The translations under genes were made by a program, and so were the position numbers. Of a stretch of DNA of 64,000 nucleotides, positions 45,420 through 55,424 are shown in pieces; position 1 is the first letter of the stretch, and each line of letters opens with the position of its first letter. The notes under the pieces were generated by a model. It had not been told where the DNA came from. It saw only the letters and a list, made by a program, of their open reading frames with translations, and ran no database searches. Source of the stretch: Ascochyta rabiei (taxonomy: Eukaryota > Ascomycota > Dothideomycetes > Pleosporales > Didymellaceae); the NCBI RefSeq assembly GCF_004011695.2, contig NC_082405.1, positions 2,169,001 through 2,233,000 on the forward strand, written 5' to 3'.

Positions 45420-47028
45420 CTATCGCCTAGCGACCTGTGCGGAGAGGTATTCGAGGATCTGGGGGTTCTTCGTCAGTCACCAAAAAACACGAGGGATTGA
45501 TGCAAGTCGTGTCAGACTCACCTGCGGCGGAATGGTGCCATGGTTGACGAGATTCTTGCTCAGGATCTTGACCACCTCAAACTGCTCTTCGTGCGTGAGG
45601 CCCGTGATGGCGGCCTCGATGACGCCGCCGACAGTGGTGTGGTGCGTGGCGACGAAGCTCGAGTAGTAGAAGAAGGCGATGGAGCCCATGATGAACTGGC
45701 AGTCAAAGCGGTCCGTCATGCCGCCGTGGCCGGGGATGGAGTCGCCAAAGTCTTTGATCTTGAAGGTGCGCTTGAGGCCCGAGGCGAAGAAGCCGCCAAA
45801 GGGCGCGATGAGCGAGGCGAAGGTGGCGAGAATGACCATGTGGAACTGCACGGGCATGATGTCAAAGGTGCGCGGGATGGGGAGGTAGGCGGGGATGACC
45901 TCGGGAATGAAAGGGAGGGTGTAGTTGCGCGAGAGGAAGACAGGGTTGGGCTTGCACTCGAGACCGGTCAGGACGTTTGCGCCGAGGTCGTTGACGGGGC
46001 AGATGAAGAACTTGTATTGGGCCAGGAAGTGAGTGGCGAGGACGCCCCAGATGATTGTGAAGAACCAGGCGCCGAGGAAGCCCTCCCACGTCTTCTTGGG
46101 CGAGATCTGGATCAGCTGGTGGCGGCCAAAGGTGATGCCGCAGAGGTAGGCGAAGATGTCGTTTGTGATGACCATGGAGATGGGCAGGATGAACCAGATG
46201 AAGCCCTCAAAGATGTTGTTGATGACAAAGTGAGCCTGGCCGACGATGAGGAAGAGAGCCATGTGGGTCCAGGCGAACTGGGTGAACTGGAACTTGTAGT
46301 GGCCTTTTTGCAGGGAGAAGACGAAGAAGACGAAGCCTGTAGGATTAGCATGTCGTAGAGTGAAGGACAGAGGGTGAGTGTGTAGGAGTGATGGACAGAG
46401 GGTGAGTGTGTAGGAGTGATGGACAAAGGGTGAATGTGTAGGCGTGATGGACAAGGGTTAGACGCACCGATAATGTACAGCATAAAGGAGATGAAGCGGT
46501 GGTGGGTGGCCAGGGGCAGCAGGATGCGGTCGACGAGCAGGACGTGCTTGAAGTAGTAGATGACGCTCTCGCCGTAGAGAAAGTACATTGCGGTGCCGAG
46601 GAAGTACCAGTTGAGCGACTTTGTGAAGCGCAGGCTGCGGGCCTTGCTGGGGACGTTTGCAATGGCGATGACCTCCTTGAAGCAGATGACCTGGACGGCG
46701 GTGATGATGACGATGATGTAGAGGTGGCCGGCGCCGAGGGCGAAGAAGAAGCCGCCGATCATGAGCAGCGTCCATGTGGTGCGGACGATGAAGTTTGCCT
46801 TTTTCTTCTCGTACTCGGACTGCTCGGGCTGGGATGGCTACAGCTGTCAGCGGGGGTGGGTGCCGTGGGCGAACGACGCACGGGAGGATGGGCAGCGCCG
46901 TTGCGCGAGGGGCTGCCGGGCTGTGAGCCCGTCTCGCTGATGTCGGACATGCTCATCGAGGCACGGCGCGCGCGCCCGTTGCTCGCGTTCCTGTGTGCGA
47001 ACTTGACGTCCTTGCGAGGACGCGCCAT
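45420..47028 (-). CDS. CDS1: Phosphatidate cytidylyltransferase (CDP-diacylglycerol synthase), 459 aa
   Basis: Exons, in transcription order, are 47028-46882, 46837-46468, 46336-45522 and 45467-45420; the last encodes only 15 residues (NPQILEYLSAQVARR). The enzyme makes CDP-diacylglycerol from phosphatidate and CTP in the ER, the precursor of phosphatidylinositol, phosphatidylserine and cardiolipin. It has about eight transmembrane helices. The signature SGLKRTFKIKDFGDSIPGHGGMTDRFD is present (shown here in short: KDFGDSIPGHGG and MTDRFDCQ), with the metal-binding Asp residues. SPKKTWEGFLGAW is also diagnostic. The N-terminus is polar and basic. Intron 2 is unusually long (131 nt) because it holds a minisatellite. 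Confidence 0.94.
46350..46455. repeat. 28-bp minisatellite inside CDS1 intron 2
   Basis: On the coding strand the unit is close to TCTGTCCATCACTCCTACAC followed by ACTCACCC. There are about 3.5 copies, with small differences. They fill most of a 131-nt intron, while the other introns of the gene are 44-54 nt. Confidence 0.88.
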
Positions 47029-47426
47029 GGTTGCGGGCTGCCTGGTGCTGTACGGAGGCGGCGGGAGCGTTGCGCAGGGGGCGATCGTGGCGGGTGGCGG
47101 GTGGCGGGTGGCTGGTGTCTGCTGTCTGCTGTCTGCGGTCTGCTGTCTGGTGGCTCGTCGGAGGGGCGACGGCGGGGGGAGAGGGCAGAGGGCAGAGGGC
47201 AGCGGGCAGAGGGCGCGACGTCGTCGTGCTTTTGTTCTGGCGGGCGTGTTCCAAGCTGCGGGCTGCGAAAAGGACCACACCAGCCGCCGGGAGACGTCAT
47301 AGCGCAAATGGCCCTAGCGGCACGTCAAGTGGCCGCATCCGCCGGCGCGCACACGACACGCCGGCCACCGCGTCCCAGCTCAGCGCGCACTGTGAGCGCC
47401 GTGGGCTATGCACTGCGGAGGATCGA
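47029..47426. promoter_or_regulatory. Divergent CDS1/ATRIP promoter region with low-complexity repeats
   Basis: About 400 bases between the two start codons contain GTGGCGGGTGGCGGGTGGC (about 47092-47112), CTGTCTGCTGTCTG runs (47115-47150) and GGGCAGAG repeats (47180-47215). The repeats are not RIPed. Both promoters must lie here. Confidence 0.6.
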
Positions 47427-49795
47427 ATGGCCATGTCCGCCGCCGCCGCCGCCGCTGCCGACGACGACTTGGACTTTGACTTCTCCGACCATGACCTCGA
47501 CGACCTGCCCGCCAACGCCATCCAGCAGTTCGAGGCCGACGCCATTCGCGCCACGCAGCAGCAGACGCAGACGAGACGTGCAGCGCCCGAGTCCGACTAC
47601 GGCCTGGACGACGGCGACGCAGTGGTGAACCTCGACGATGCAGACAGTTTCGCCCAGGCCCAGCACGCCGATGCCCACGACGCCTACGACACCTACGACG
47701 CCTACGACACCACCATTGACGAGAGTCGCCACTTCGACCACGCTCACGACCACGCCCACGACCACGCTCACGACCATGCCCACGCCCACGACCACGCCCA
47801 CGACCACGACCACGCCCACCCCCACGTGCAGGCGCTGCAGCAGCCACGCCCGTCCCAGGCCGACCCCGGCCAGCTGCTCTCGCGCATCAAGCAGGTGGGC
47901 CACCTCGCCGCACCGCCACCACGCCGCTCTGCTGACGGTTACAGCTGGAGCAAGACAAGGCCCGCGAGAAGAGACACGCCGACGACCTCAAGGCCAAGCT
48001 GCAGACCAAGGCCGGCGAAGCAGACACCCTCCGACGGCGCCACGATGCCGACCTGCGCAGACACGAGCGCCAGCTGGCCGACCAGCACCTCTTCCACGGC
48101 GGCGAGCTGGCCAAGCTCAGGGCCGAGATGGAGACCCTGCGCCGCGAAAAGGAGCAGGCCAGCACCAACAACATGTTCCACCAGCACGACGTGCGCGACG
48201 CTGCCATGGCCCCGCGCACACGAAAGCCCATGGCCGCGCGTCCCAAACCCAGCGCTGCCGTAAGCCCAGCAGCGACCCCGCGGAAAAAGGCGCGAGGTCC
48301 CCTGGCCGATGGCTTTGAAGACGACGATTTGCTCGTGGCCTCGCCCTCGCGCGCCCGCGAGAGCTCCAAGACAGCAACGCCGAGCCTGGCCAGCAAGCGG
48401 AAAAGGAACGTCGTCGACGCAAGCCCCATTCCTCTCCAGCTGAGCGAGCCGCGCTCTGCAAAAGAACCGGAACCCGTCCAACGAGAAGCACAGATCGATG
48501 CAGCTCTCTTGGATTACTTCCGCAAAGACGACCAGCGCTTTGATTTACTGCATCGCCTTCTCGCCCACAGGTCGTCGAATGGGACCGATCGTGTCTTGGA
48601 GGTGCTCGCACAGCACGCGTTCCCCTCAGACCCTTCCAAACGACTGTCATCCATCTTCTACGATGCCTTGGCCGCCAAGGCGTTCTCAGACGTCCACGCT
48701 CTGGCACTCGACATCTGCTTCGCCATCTGCCATCTCTGGACGCGGTGTCTGGCAGAGAAGTACTACGCTCCTGTCAACTTGCTGCTCGACGCATTCCACT
48801 TCGTCTTAGCATGCGAACGGTGCGAGACTGCCTGCCAAGTAAAGGGCCGCTTCATCCCGCTCATGATCGACTCGATCGACTTGGTGGCGAACCCTCTGTC
48901 GAAGGCTGCCAAGGTAGGCGAAGACGCCGTCGCCGCCTTGTATGCCTCAGGCCACCGCGAAGTCACGGCTCAGATTGACGTCCTGGGCTGCCTGGAACTG
49001 TTGTACCTCATCGCCACGAGCTGCGTCAGCATGGACGGCACCGAGTCCGCCGAGCTGTGGGCATCTATTCCATCCGACTTTGCCATCATGCTACTCAACA
49101 AAGAGCAGCCAATTGCACAAGTCTCCCTCATGCTCCGCATCATCAGCACCTCCGCACTGCCGGCCTCGATCGGGCCCATCACCTCCTCCGATTCCCAAGT
49201 CGACAGCCAGGCAAGCAAAGAAGACGCCCTCATCGGCCGTCTGACCAACCTCTTCACCGAAACGCCTGGTATAACTGCCGATTGTTCTCCGTCCTCGCCC
49301 TCCTCGCCCTCCTCAGATCCACCAGAGACTGTCACAGAGTCGGACATCCTGGAACTCCGCTTCCAGGTCATCGACCTCCTCACTTCGCTCTCTATTCCTC
49401 AGCACGGCGCCACCCGCCTCGCTCAGAACCGCATCTGCATCGGCCGGCTGATAAAGTATCTCGACCGCCTCCTCATACTGCTCTACAAATCTCCCCTCGC
49501 ACCTACCCAAGACGTCACAATCGACTCGATCAACTCTACGATGAAGCTCATCTACCACATCGTAACAAGCAATCCCGGGTTCGACGTCAAGAGCAAGTTA
49601 GTCAACACGCTTGGAGGGCAGCACGCGTATCTGGTGTCCCTGACGCGGTTGGCATTCAGTGATGGGTTAGTGTTGGAAGCCGGTATTGAAGACGCAGTCA
49701 TTGACATGGCGCATCACATTCTGGACGAGGGGCTCAGCTTGGAAGAGGGAGAGGCTTTTGGAGCTGTGTTTAGCACTGCGACGAGCACGCTGTAG
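47427..49795 (+). CDS. ATRIP/Rad26/UvsD-type DNA damage checkpoint protein, 772 aa
   Basis: Exons are 47427-47894 and 47945-49795. ATRIP-family proteins bind RPA-coated single-stranded DNA and bring the ATR/Mec1 kinase to damage. The N-terminus has the acidic-hydrophobic pattern DLDFDFSDHDLDDLPANAIQ expected for fungal UvsD/Rad26. A His/Asp/Ala repeat tract follows at residues 104-134, then a coiled coil that starts at the exon 2 boundary (LEQDKAREKRHADDLKAKLQ). The C-terminal half is helical and repeat-like. A second ATG at 47433 could also be the start. The assignment rests on the N-terminal motif plus coiled-coil layout and is strong but not certain. Confidence 0.8.
47736..47826 (+). repeat. 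CACGACCACGCC tandem repeat coding a His/Asp/Ala tract
   Basis: Repeats of CACGCC and CACGAC codon pairs encode alternating His-Asp-His-Ala within the ATRIP-like protein. This is an in-frame coding microsatellite. Confidence 0.85.
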
Positions 49796-50210
49796 TTTGT
49801 ATAAGCGCCTTGAATAAGATATACACGCCAAGCCACGAATGGTGCGGCTTCCTGACCTCACAGCTCCATTCACGTCAACTTCCAGCCCCATCCATCACGA
49901 CTACTTACCACACACTCACGTAACTGCTCGCTGCTTATTTAGATCCAGACGCCGACGTCGGAAGCGCTGGCAGATAAGACATTCGGCATGACAGAATACC
50001 AAGACCGCTTGCATGCAGCCAAGACTTCGAGGATGGGGCATCTTCACTCGACGTCAACACACTTTGGGAAGGTTGCTACACGAAGTGGGAGAGGTCGTGC
50101 ATTTTTTTGCATGGGTGCGGATAACGTTGTCCGGTTGTGATGCAGATCGTTAAGATATAAAAGGGTATGCGCGAGCGCTAAAGAGTGTCTGCGTTGCTAC
50201 GATCAGAACC
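49796..50210. promoter_or_regulatory. Intergenic region upstream of the M20 peptidase gene
   Basis: About 415 bases with a TATAAAA-like box at 50155-50162, about 50 bases before the ATG at 50211, a plausible core promoter. Nothing else recognised. Confidence 0.5.
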
Positions 50211-51596
50211 ATGGACCGCTACTTTATTGCGAAAATACCTGCGATGGCTCCGTCGGTACTGACTCTGGGCTTGCTTGCCTTGATCCTCAGCTACGGACCG
50301 CACACGGCGGCAGCCACAGGAATCAACCCTCTCGTCAGTCGCCAGAGCAATGGTACAGCGCTCAACCCGCACTTCACAGCCATATCAGACTACATCGACT
50401 CGATCACGGACGACCTCTCGTCCATCAACACGGAAATCCACTCCAACCCGGAGCTGGGGTATGAAGAAGTCAAGGCTCACGAGCTGCTGACCTCGTTCAT
50501 GGAAGAGCAGGAAGGGTGGAACGTCACTCGATCCGTCGGCAACATCTCGACCGCCTTCATGGCTGTGTTTGAGGGCAGCAGCGAGGGCCCAACAGTCGGC
50601 TTCAACGCAGAGTACGACGCCCTGCCCGAGCTCGGTCACGCATGCGGGCACAACCTCATCGCTACGGTATCCCTAGGAGCCGCTCTCGCGGCCGCAGACG
50701 TCATGCGAAAAGAAAGTCTCGCAGGCAGGATCATCCTCTTCGGCACGCCCGCAGAAGAGTCTCTGGGCGGCAAAGTCAAGATGCTGGAAGCCGGCATCTT
50801 CGACGACGCCAAGATGGACATCTCGCTCATCTCCCACCCGACGTCCAACGCCGACAGCCCCTACATGTTGACCACGTCCACGGACCGCGTAGACGTCGAG
50901 TACTACGGCCGCGAAGCGCACGCCGCCGCGGGGCCGTGGGAAGGCATCAACGCCCAAGACGGCCTGCTGGTCGCCAACAGCGCCCTCTCCTACATGCGGC
51001 AGCAAATGCGGCCCTCGGACCGCGTGCACGGCTTCATCTCCAGCGCCGGAAGCCGCATCAACGTCATCTCCTCCAAAGCGAGCGGCTCGTACCAGATCCG
51101 CGCCAACGACGAAACGCAGCTCGCGAACCTAACCGCGCGGGTCGAGAACTGCTTCCAAGCCGGCGCCCTCGCCACGGGCGCACAGCTCAACTTCACCGTC
51201 CGGCCGTACGGGTACGCTAACCACGTGTCCAACGACCTCCTCGCGGCCTCGTACGCGACCCACTTCACGTCCCTCGGCGGCGCGCTGCAACCCGCCGAAA
51301 TCGACAAGCTGAAGGACCCAAGCGGCTCGACCGACCAGGGCAACCTCTCGCACGAGTGGCCCAGTCTGTCGCCCTTCTTCCAGATCACGAACCAAGACGG
51401 CAGCGTGCCCGCCGGGGGACCGCACACGGCGGCGTTTGAGGTCGCTGCTGGGTCGCAGCCGGCGTTTGAGAAGGCGGTGCAGGTCGCGAAGAGTTTGGCT
51501 GGCGTGGCGGTGGATGTGCTGACGGTGGAGGGGCTGCTGGGGGAGATTAAGAGCGAGTTTGAGAAGACTCAGACGAGTCCTAGGCGGCGGCGGTAA
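50211..51596 (+). CDS. M20 family peptidase/amidohydrolase (PM20D2-like), 461 aa, secreted
   Basis: This is a single-exon metallo-amidohydrolase. Residues 1-35 form a signal peptide (APSVLTLGLLALILSYGPHTAA). Metal and catalytic segments are ELGHACGHNLIATVSLG, GTPAEESLGGKVKM, ISHPTSNAD and GREAHAAAGPWEGINAQDG. The family hydrolyses amide bonds of acyl-amino acids, aminobenzoyl-glutamate or dipeptides; the substrate here is unknown. Several Asn-x-Ser/Thr sites fit secretion or vacuolar passage. It ends in a basic tail (TSPRRRR). The last 117 coding bases are the first unit of a 130-bp tandem array that continues for about 700 bases past the stop. Confidence 0.9.
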   Translation: MDRYFIAKIPAMAPSVLTLGLLALILSYGPHTAAATGINPLVSRQSNGTALNPHFTAISDYIDSITDDLSSINTEIHSNPELGYEEVKAHELLTSFMEEQEGWNVTRSVGNISTAFMAVFEGSSEGPTVGFNAEYDALPELGHACGHNLIATVSLGAALAAADVMRKESLAGRIILFGTPAEESLGGKVKMLEAGIFDDAKMDISLISHPTSNADSPYMLTTSTDRVDVEYYGREAHAAAGPWEGINAQDGLLVANSALSYMRQQMRPSDRVHGFISSAGSRINVISSKASGSYQIRANDETQLANLTARVENCFQAGALATGAQLNFTVRPYGYANHVSNDLLAASYATHFTSLGGALQPAEIDKLKDPSGSTDQGNLSHEWPSLSPFFQITNQDGSVPAGGPHTAAFEVAAGSQPAFEKAVQVAKSLAGVAVDVLTVEGLLGEIKSEFEKTQTSPRRRR

Positions 51597-52113
51597 AAGG
51601 ATGCATTTGCAGGTTGTAAAGAGTTTAGCTGGCGTTGTAGTAGATTTGCTAACAGTAGAGGGGCTGCTAGGGGAGATTAAGAGCGAGTTTGAGAAGACTC
51701 AGACGAGTCCTAGGCGGCGGCGGTAAAAGGATGCATTTGCAGGTTGTAAAGAGTTTAGCTGGCGTAGCAGTAGATGTGCTAACAGTAGAGGGGCTGCTGG
51801 GGGAGATTAAGAGCGAGTTTGAGAAGACTCAGACGAGTCCTAGGCGGCAACAGTAAAAGGATGCATTTGCAGGTTGTAAAGAGTTTAGCTGGCGTAGCAG
51901 TAGATGTGCTAACAGTAGAGGGGCTGCTGGGGGAGATTAAGAGCGAGTTTGAGAAGACTCAGACGAGTCCTAGGCGGCGACGGTAAAAGGATGCATTTGC
52001 AAGTTACTAAGCGTTTAGGTAGTATTATAGTAAGCTAACTGTAGAGAGACTGCTAGAGGAGGTTAAGAGTGAGTTTAAGAAGACAAAGATAAGTCTTAGG
52101 TGGTGATAGTAGG
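51480..52113 (+). repeat. 130-bp tandem array made from the 3' end of the M20 peptidase gene
   Basis: Unit 0 (51480-51609) is the gene's own coding end plus stop and 13 bases of flank. Copies start at 51610, 51740, 51870 and 52000, an exact 130-base period. The first half of each copy carries C-to-T and G-to-A changes (CAGGTCGCGAAGAG becomes CAGGTTGTAAAGAG). The second half (AAGAGCGAGTTTGAGAAGAC through TAGGCGG) is almost unchanged in the first three copies. The copy at 52000 is mutated throughout. Copies 51740 and 51870 share the same mutations and are nearly identical. Confidence 0.95.
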
Positions 52114-52184
52114 AGTAGTTAAAAAAACCAAATCTTATTGCAGAGTAAAAGGCGCCCTTTTCTACACCACGGTAGGTATAGCAA

Positions 52185-52300
52185 GGTAGTGCACGTTGAA
52201 GAGAGTCTTGGGAGTAGGCAGTATAGTAGATATGCTTACTATAGATGAACTATCGGAGAGAATCTAGAGTAAATTTAAAGAAAAGATAAATGAAGACGTA
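52185..52300 (+). repeat. Further, heavily decayed copy of the same M20 3'-end unit
   Basis: GTAGGCAGTATAGTAGATAT, CTTACTATAGATGAACTATC and AGAGTAAATTTAAAGAAAAG align in order with the gene's GGCGTGGCGGTGGATGTGCT..., CTGACGGTGGAGGGGCTGCT and AGAGCGAGTTTGAGAAGACT. Most differences are RIP-type transitions. Confidence 0.7.
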
Positions 52301-52911
52301 TAGAAGCAGTACTGTACACTCTTTCACTGCAGAAGATGCCATGTAGATGTTGTTCGTACTCTCGTAAAGAAACTCGCTTGAAGATGAAAACAAGCGGGAT
52401 GCACTAGGAGAGAGCCAGCGCTGAGAGGTGTCGGTGCGCCAGAGGCCAGACTCGGGCACGTTGTCAGGCCTCGGCACTGGAGGTCGCCCCACAGTCCGTG
52501 CGGCGCGTTTGTGGGGAGCGGGGAGCACGTGCAGAGAGGTGCGAGTCGAGACGGGCAGAAGACTGGGGTGAGAGTCGGTGTATGTGTGCGGGTCTGGAGA
52601 TGGATGTGCCCGCAGAGCCGCGCGATGGGCGCCGACGCTGTTGATTTCACGTGAAAGCGGACGCACCGGGCTAGCGGGGGCAGCTCCGACGGGCGACGGG
52701 CGACGGGCGTGGACGGCGTGGACGGCCAGCGTCACGCGGCGGCCGATGTGCCTCGGCAGCAGCCACGTCTTGTCCCTCGGGGGTGACGCGTAGCCGAGCA
52801 GAAGTTGGACCGCACCGCCATCGCCCTGCCCTGCCCTGCCCTGCCCTGCCCTGCCCGCCCTGCCCTGCCTGCCCTGCCCTCCTCTCTCCTTGCCACTCCA
52901 TCGCCCTTGTA
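52301..52911. promoter_or_regulatory. Region upstream of the carnitine acetyltransferase gene
   Basis: About 600 GC-rich bases that should hold the promoter. It includes a CCCTG pentanucleotide microsatellite just before the ATG (separate entry) and a short GGGCGAC repeat at 52690-52708. Confidence 0.5.
52823..52880. repeat. CCCTG pentanucleotide microsatellite in the CAT leader
   Basis: About nine near-perfect CCCTG units lie 32-90 bases before the CAT start codon; on the transcript this is a pyrimidine-rich leader. Confidence 0.9.
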
Positions 52912-55030
52912 ATGTTCAGCAGAGTTGCGCGAGCGCGAGCACCCGCCTCGATCCTTCGCCGCCCCGTCACGCAGACCCCGACCCCGACGCCCAGGGTGCG
53001 TATGGCCGCAAGGCGCTGGCGGCGTGGAGGCTGACCGCATGCAGAGATTCGCAATGGCGCCCGCCAGGAAGCAGTCGTCGCTGCCCGAGGGTGCGTCCTG
53101 GCTGAGCTCACACAACCAAGGCGGCCGCTGACCAGACAGGCTACAAGGAGGACCACAGCAAAGGCGCCATGCTGCGCTTCGAGGACTCGCTCCCCCGGCT
53201 GCCCGTGCCGACGCTCGCGGAGACGGCCAGGCGGTACCTCAAGTCGGTGCACCCGCTGCTGTCCGCGGCCGAGTTCGAGCAGACAACCCGGGCCGTCAAC
53301 GACTTCGTCGCGCCCGGCGGGCCCGGCGAGACGCTGCAGCAGCGCCTGGAGGAGCGGCGCGCGCGGCCCGAGATCAAGAACTGGCTCGCCGAGTGGTGGA
53401 ACGAGGCGGCGTACATGGGCTACCGCGACCCCGTCGTGCCCTACGTCAGCTACTTCTACTCGCACCGCGACGACAAGAAGCGCCGGGACCCGGCCAAGCG
53501 CGCGGCCGCCCTCTCCACCGCCGTGCTCGAGTTCAAGAGGCTCGTCGACGGCGGCCAGCTGGAGCCCGAGTACATGAAGAAGCTGCCCATGGCCATGAGC
53601 TCGTACGAGTGGATGTTCAACTGCAGCCGCGTGCCCAAGAAGCCCGCCGACACGAGCGTCAAGTTCCCCTTCGCCCAGAACCAGCACATCGTCGCCGTGC
53701 GCAAGAACCAGTTCTGGAAGATCCCCCACGAGATCGGCGGCAAGCAGCTCAACACCAGCGAGCTCGAGCTGCAGTTCAGGCGCGTCTACGACAGCGCCGT
53801 CAAGACCGACGCCGTCGGCATCCTCACCTCGCAGAACCGCGACGTCTGGGCCGACGTCTACCCCAAGCTCAAGGCCGCCTCCCCCGTCAACGCGGCGGCC
53901 ATCGAGGCCATCGAGGCGGCCTCGTTCGTCGTCTGCCTCGACGACGCCTCCCCCGTCACCCTCGAGGAGCGCGCCCACCAGTACTGGCACGGCGACGGCG
54001 CCAACCGCTGGTTCGACAAGCCGCTGCAGTTCATCGTCAACGACAATGGCACCTCGGGCTTCATGGGCGAGCACTCCATCATGGACGGCACGCCCACGCA
54101 CCGCCTCAACGACCACGCCAACAAGCTCATCTTCACAAACGCCCTGCCCTTTGACGACCCCTCCATCCGCTCCGACCTGCCCAACCCCAAGCCGCTCCGC
54201 TTCGAGCTCAACGCCGAGCTCAAGAGCGACATCGCCGCCGCCGCCGCCCACTTCACGAGCCAGATCGGCGCCCACGAGCTGCGCGTGCAGGCCTACCAGG
54301 GCTACGGCAAGGGCCTGATCAAGAAGTTCAAGTGCAGCCCGGACGCCTACGTGCAGATGATCATCCAGCTGGCCTACTACAAGTTCTACGGCAAGAGCCG
54401 CCCCACGTACGAATCCGCCGCGACCCGCCGCTTCCAGGAAGGCCGCACCGAAACCTGCCGCACAGTCTCCGACGAGAGCGTCGCCTTCTGCGAGGCCATG
54501 ACGAGCCCAGACACCACACCCGAGGAGTGCGCCGCCAAACTGCGCGCCGCCCTCGCCGCGCACGTGGCCTACATCAGCGACGCCTCCGACGGGCGGGGTG
54601 TCGACCGCCACCTCTTCGGCCTGAAGAAGTGCCTCAAGGAGGGCGAACCCGTGCCAGCGCTGTACTCGGACCCGGCGTACAGCTACAGCTCCACCTGGTT
54701 CATCTCCTCGTCGCAGCTGTCGTCCGAGTACTTCAACGGCTACGGATGGAGCCAAGTCGTCGACGACGGCTGGGGTCTCGCCTACATGATCAACGAGAAC
54801 AGCATCCAGTTCAACGTCTGCTCCAAGGGTCTTGGATCGGTGAGTTCACTCCTTCTCCCCTCGACATTCTTCCCCTGCGGGGTGTCGGAAGTGCAGGTGG
54901 CAAGTGCAAGTGGACCAAGTTGCTAACGTGCATCGCGCAGGACAAGATGAGCTTCTACCTCAACGAAGCAGCGGGCGACATCCGCGACGTCATGCTCCCC
55001 TCGCTCGAGGCGCCCAAGGCCAAGTTGTGA
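52912..55030 (+). CDS. CAT2: Carnitine O-acetyltransferase, mitochondrial and peroxisomal, 639 aa
   Basis: Exons are 52912-52995, 53045-53090, 53140-54839 and 54941-55030. The enzyme transfers acetyl groups between CoA and carnitine to move acetyl units between peroxisome, cytosol and mitochondrion. The first exon encodes an Arg-rich presequence (MFSRVARARAPASILRR), and the last ends in AKL, a peroxisomal PTS1 signal. An internal Met codon in exon 2 (53054) could start a short peroxisomal form, as known for yeast Cat2 and Aspergillus AcuJ. The catalytic His355 lies in GEHSIMDGTP, and GYKEDHSKGAMLRFEDSLPR begins the domain. The final exon has a RIPed duplicate just downstream. Confidence 0.95.
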
Positions 55031-55198
55031 TTCCGCTCTGCATTACTCACATCATACACGTAGAGAATAGTATAGTAGGCAGCACTAAAAAGCTTGCTAC
55101 AAAGACGTGTGCAGGATATGCAGGCGCAGAGATACAGACTAGTAGCTACCCAGCTACTAGAAGATACGTGTAGGCTTTATAGAATATAGAGTAATAGT

Positions 55199-55424
55199 AC
55201 TACAAACAATGACACATAATAAACTTCCCACATTAACAAAGTAGTAGCTAACATCTATACTATTACCCTCCTCTTACTTCTAAGGCACCTAAGGCTAAGT
55301 TATAATATAGCTCTATATTACACACAGAGGATTATATAGTAAGTAGCACAAAATAGCTTACTATAGACTTATAGAGACGTATGTAGGATGTATAGAGGTA
55401 GAAAGAGATATACATACTAGTAAG
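55199..55424 (+). repeat. RIP-mutated duplicate of the last exon and 3' flank of the carnitine acetyltransferase gene
   Basis: The segment aligns with about 54941-55150. The gene's AAGGCCAAGTTGTGA (55016) becomes AAGGCTAAGTTATAA (55291), and the exon start GACAAGATGAGCTTC matches GACACATAATAAACTTC. The flank AGCTTGCTAC (55091) matches AGCTTACTAT (55355). Differences are nearly all transitions, with a few indels. It is in the same orientation as the gene, about 265-275 bases downstream. Confidence 0.82.

Noticed and set aside
45540..46358. 272-codon plus-strand frame opposite CDS1
   Set aside because: It is an acidic, repetitive shadow of the CDS1 membrane-domain coding strand and runs across an intron boundary.
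51597..52113. Possible CRISPR-like or satellite array
   Set aside because: The repeats are contiguous, without spacers, and are copies of the neighbouring gene's coding end.
52671..54755. 694-codon open frame on the minus strand
   Set aside because: It is antisense to carnitine acetyltransferase. Strong third-position GC bias keeps the opposite strand open; no motif is present.
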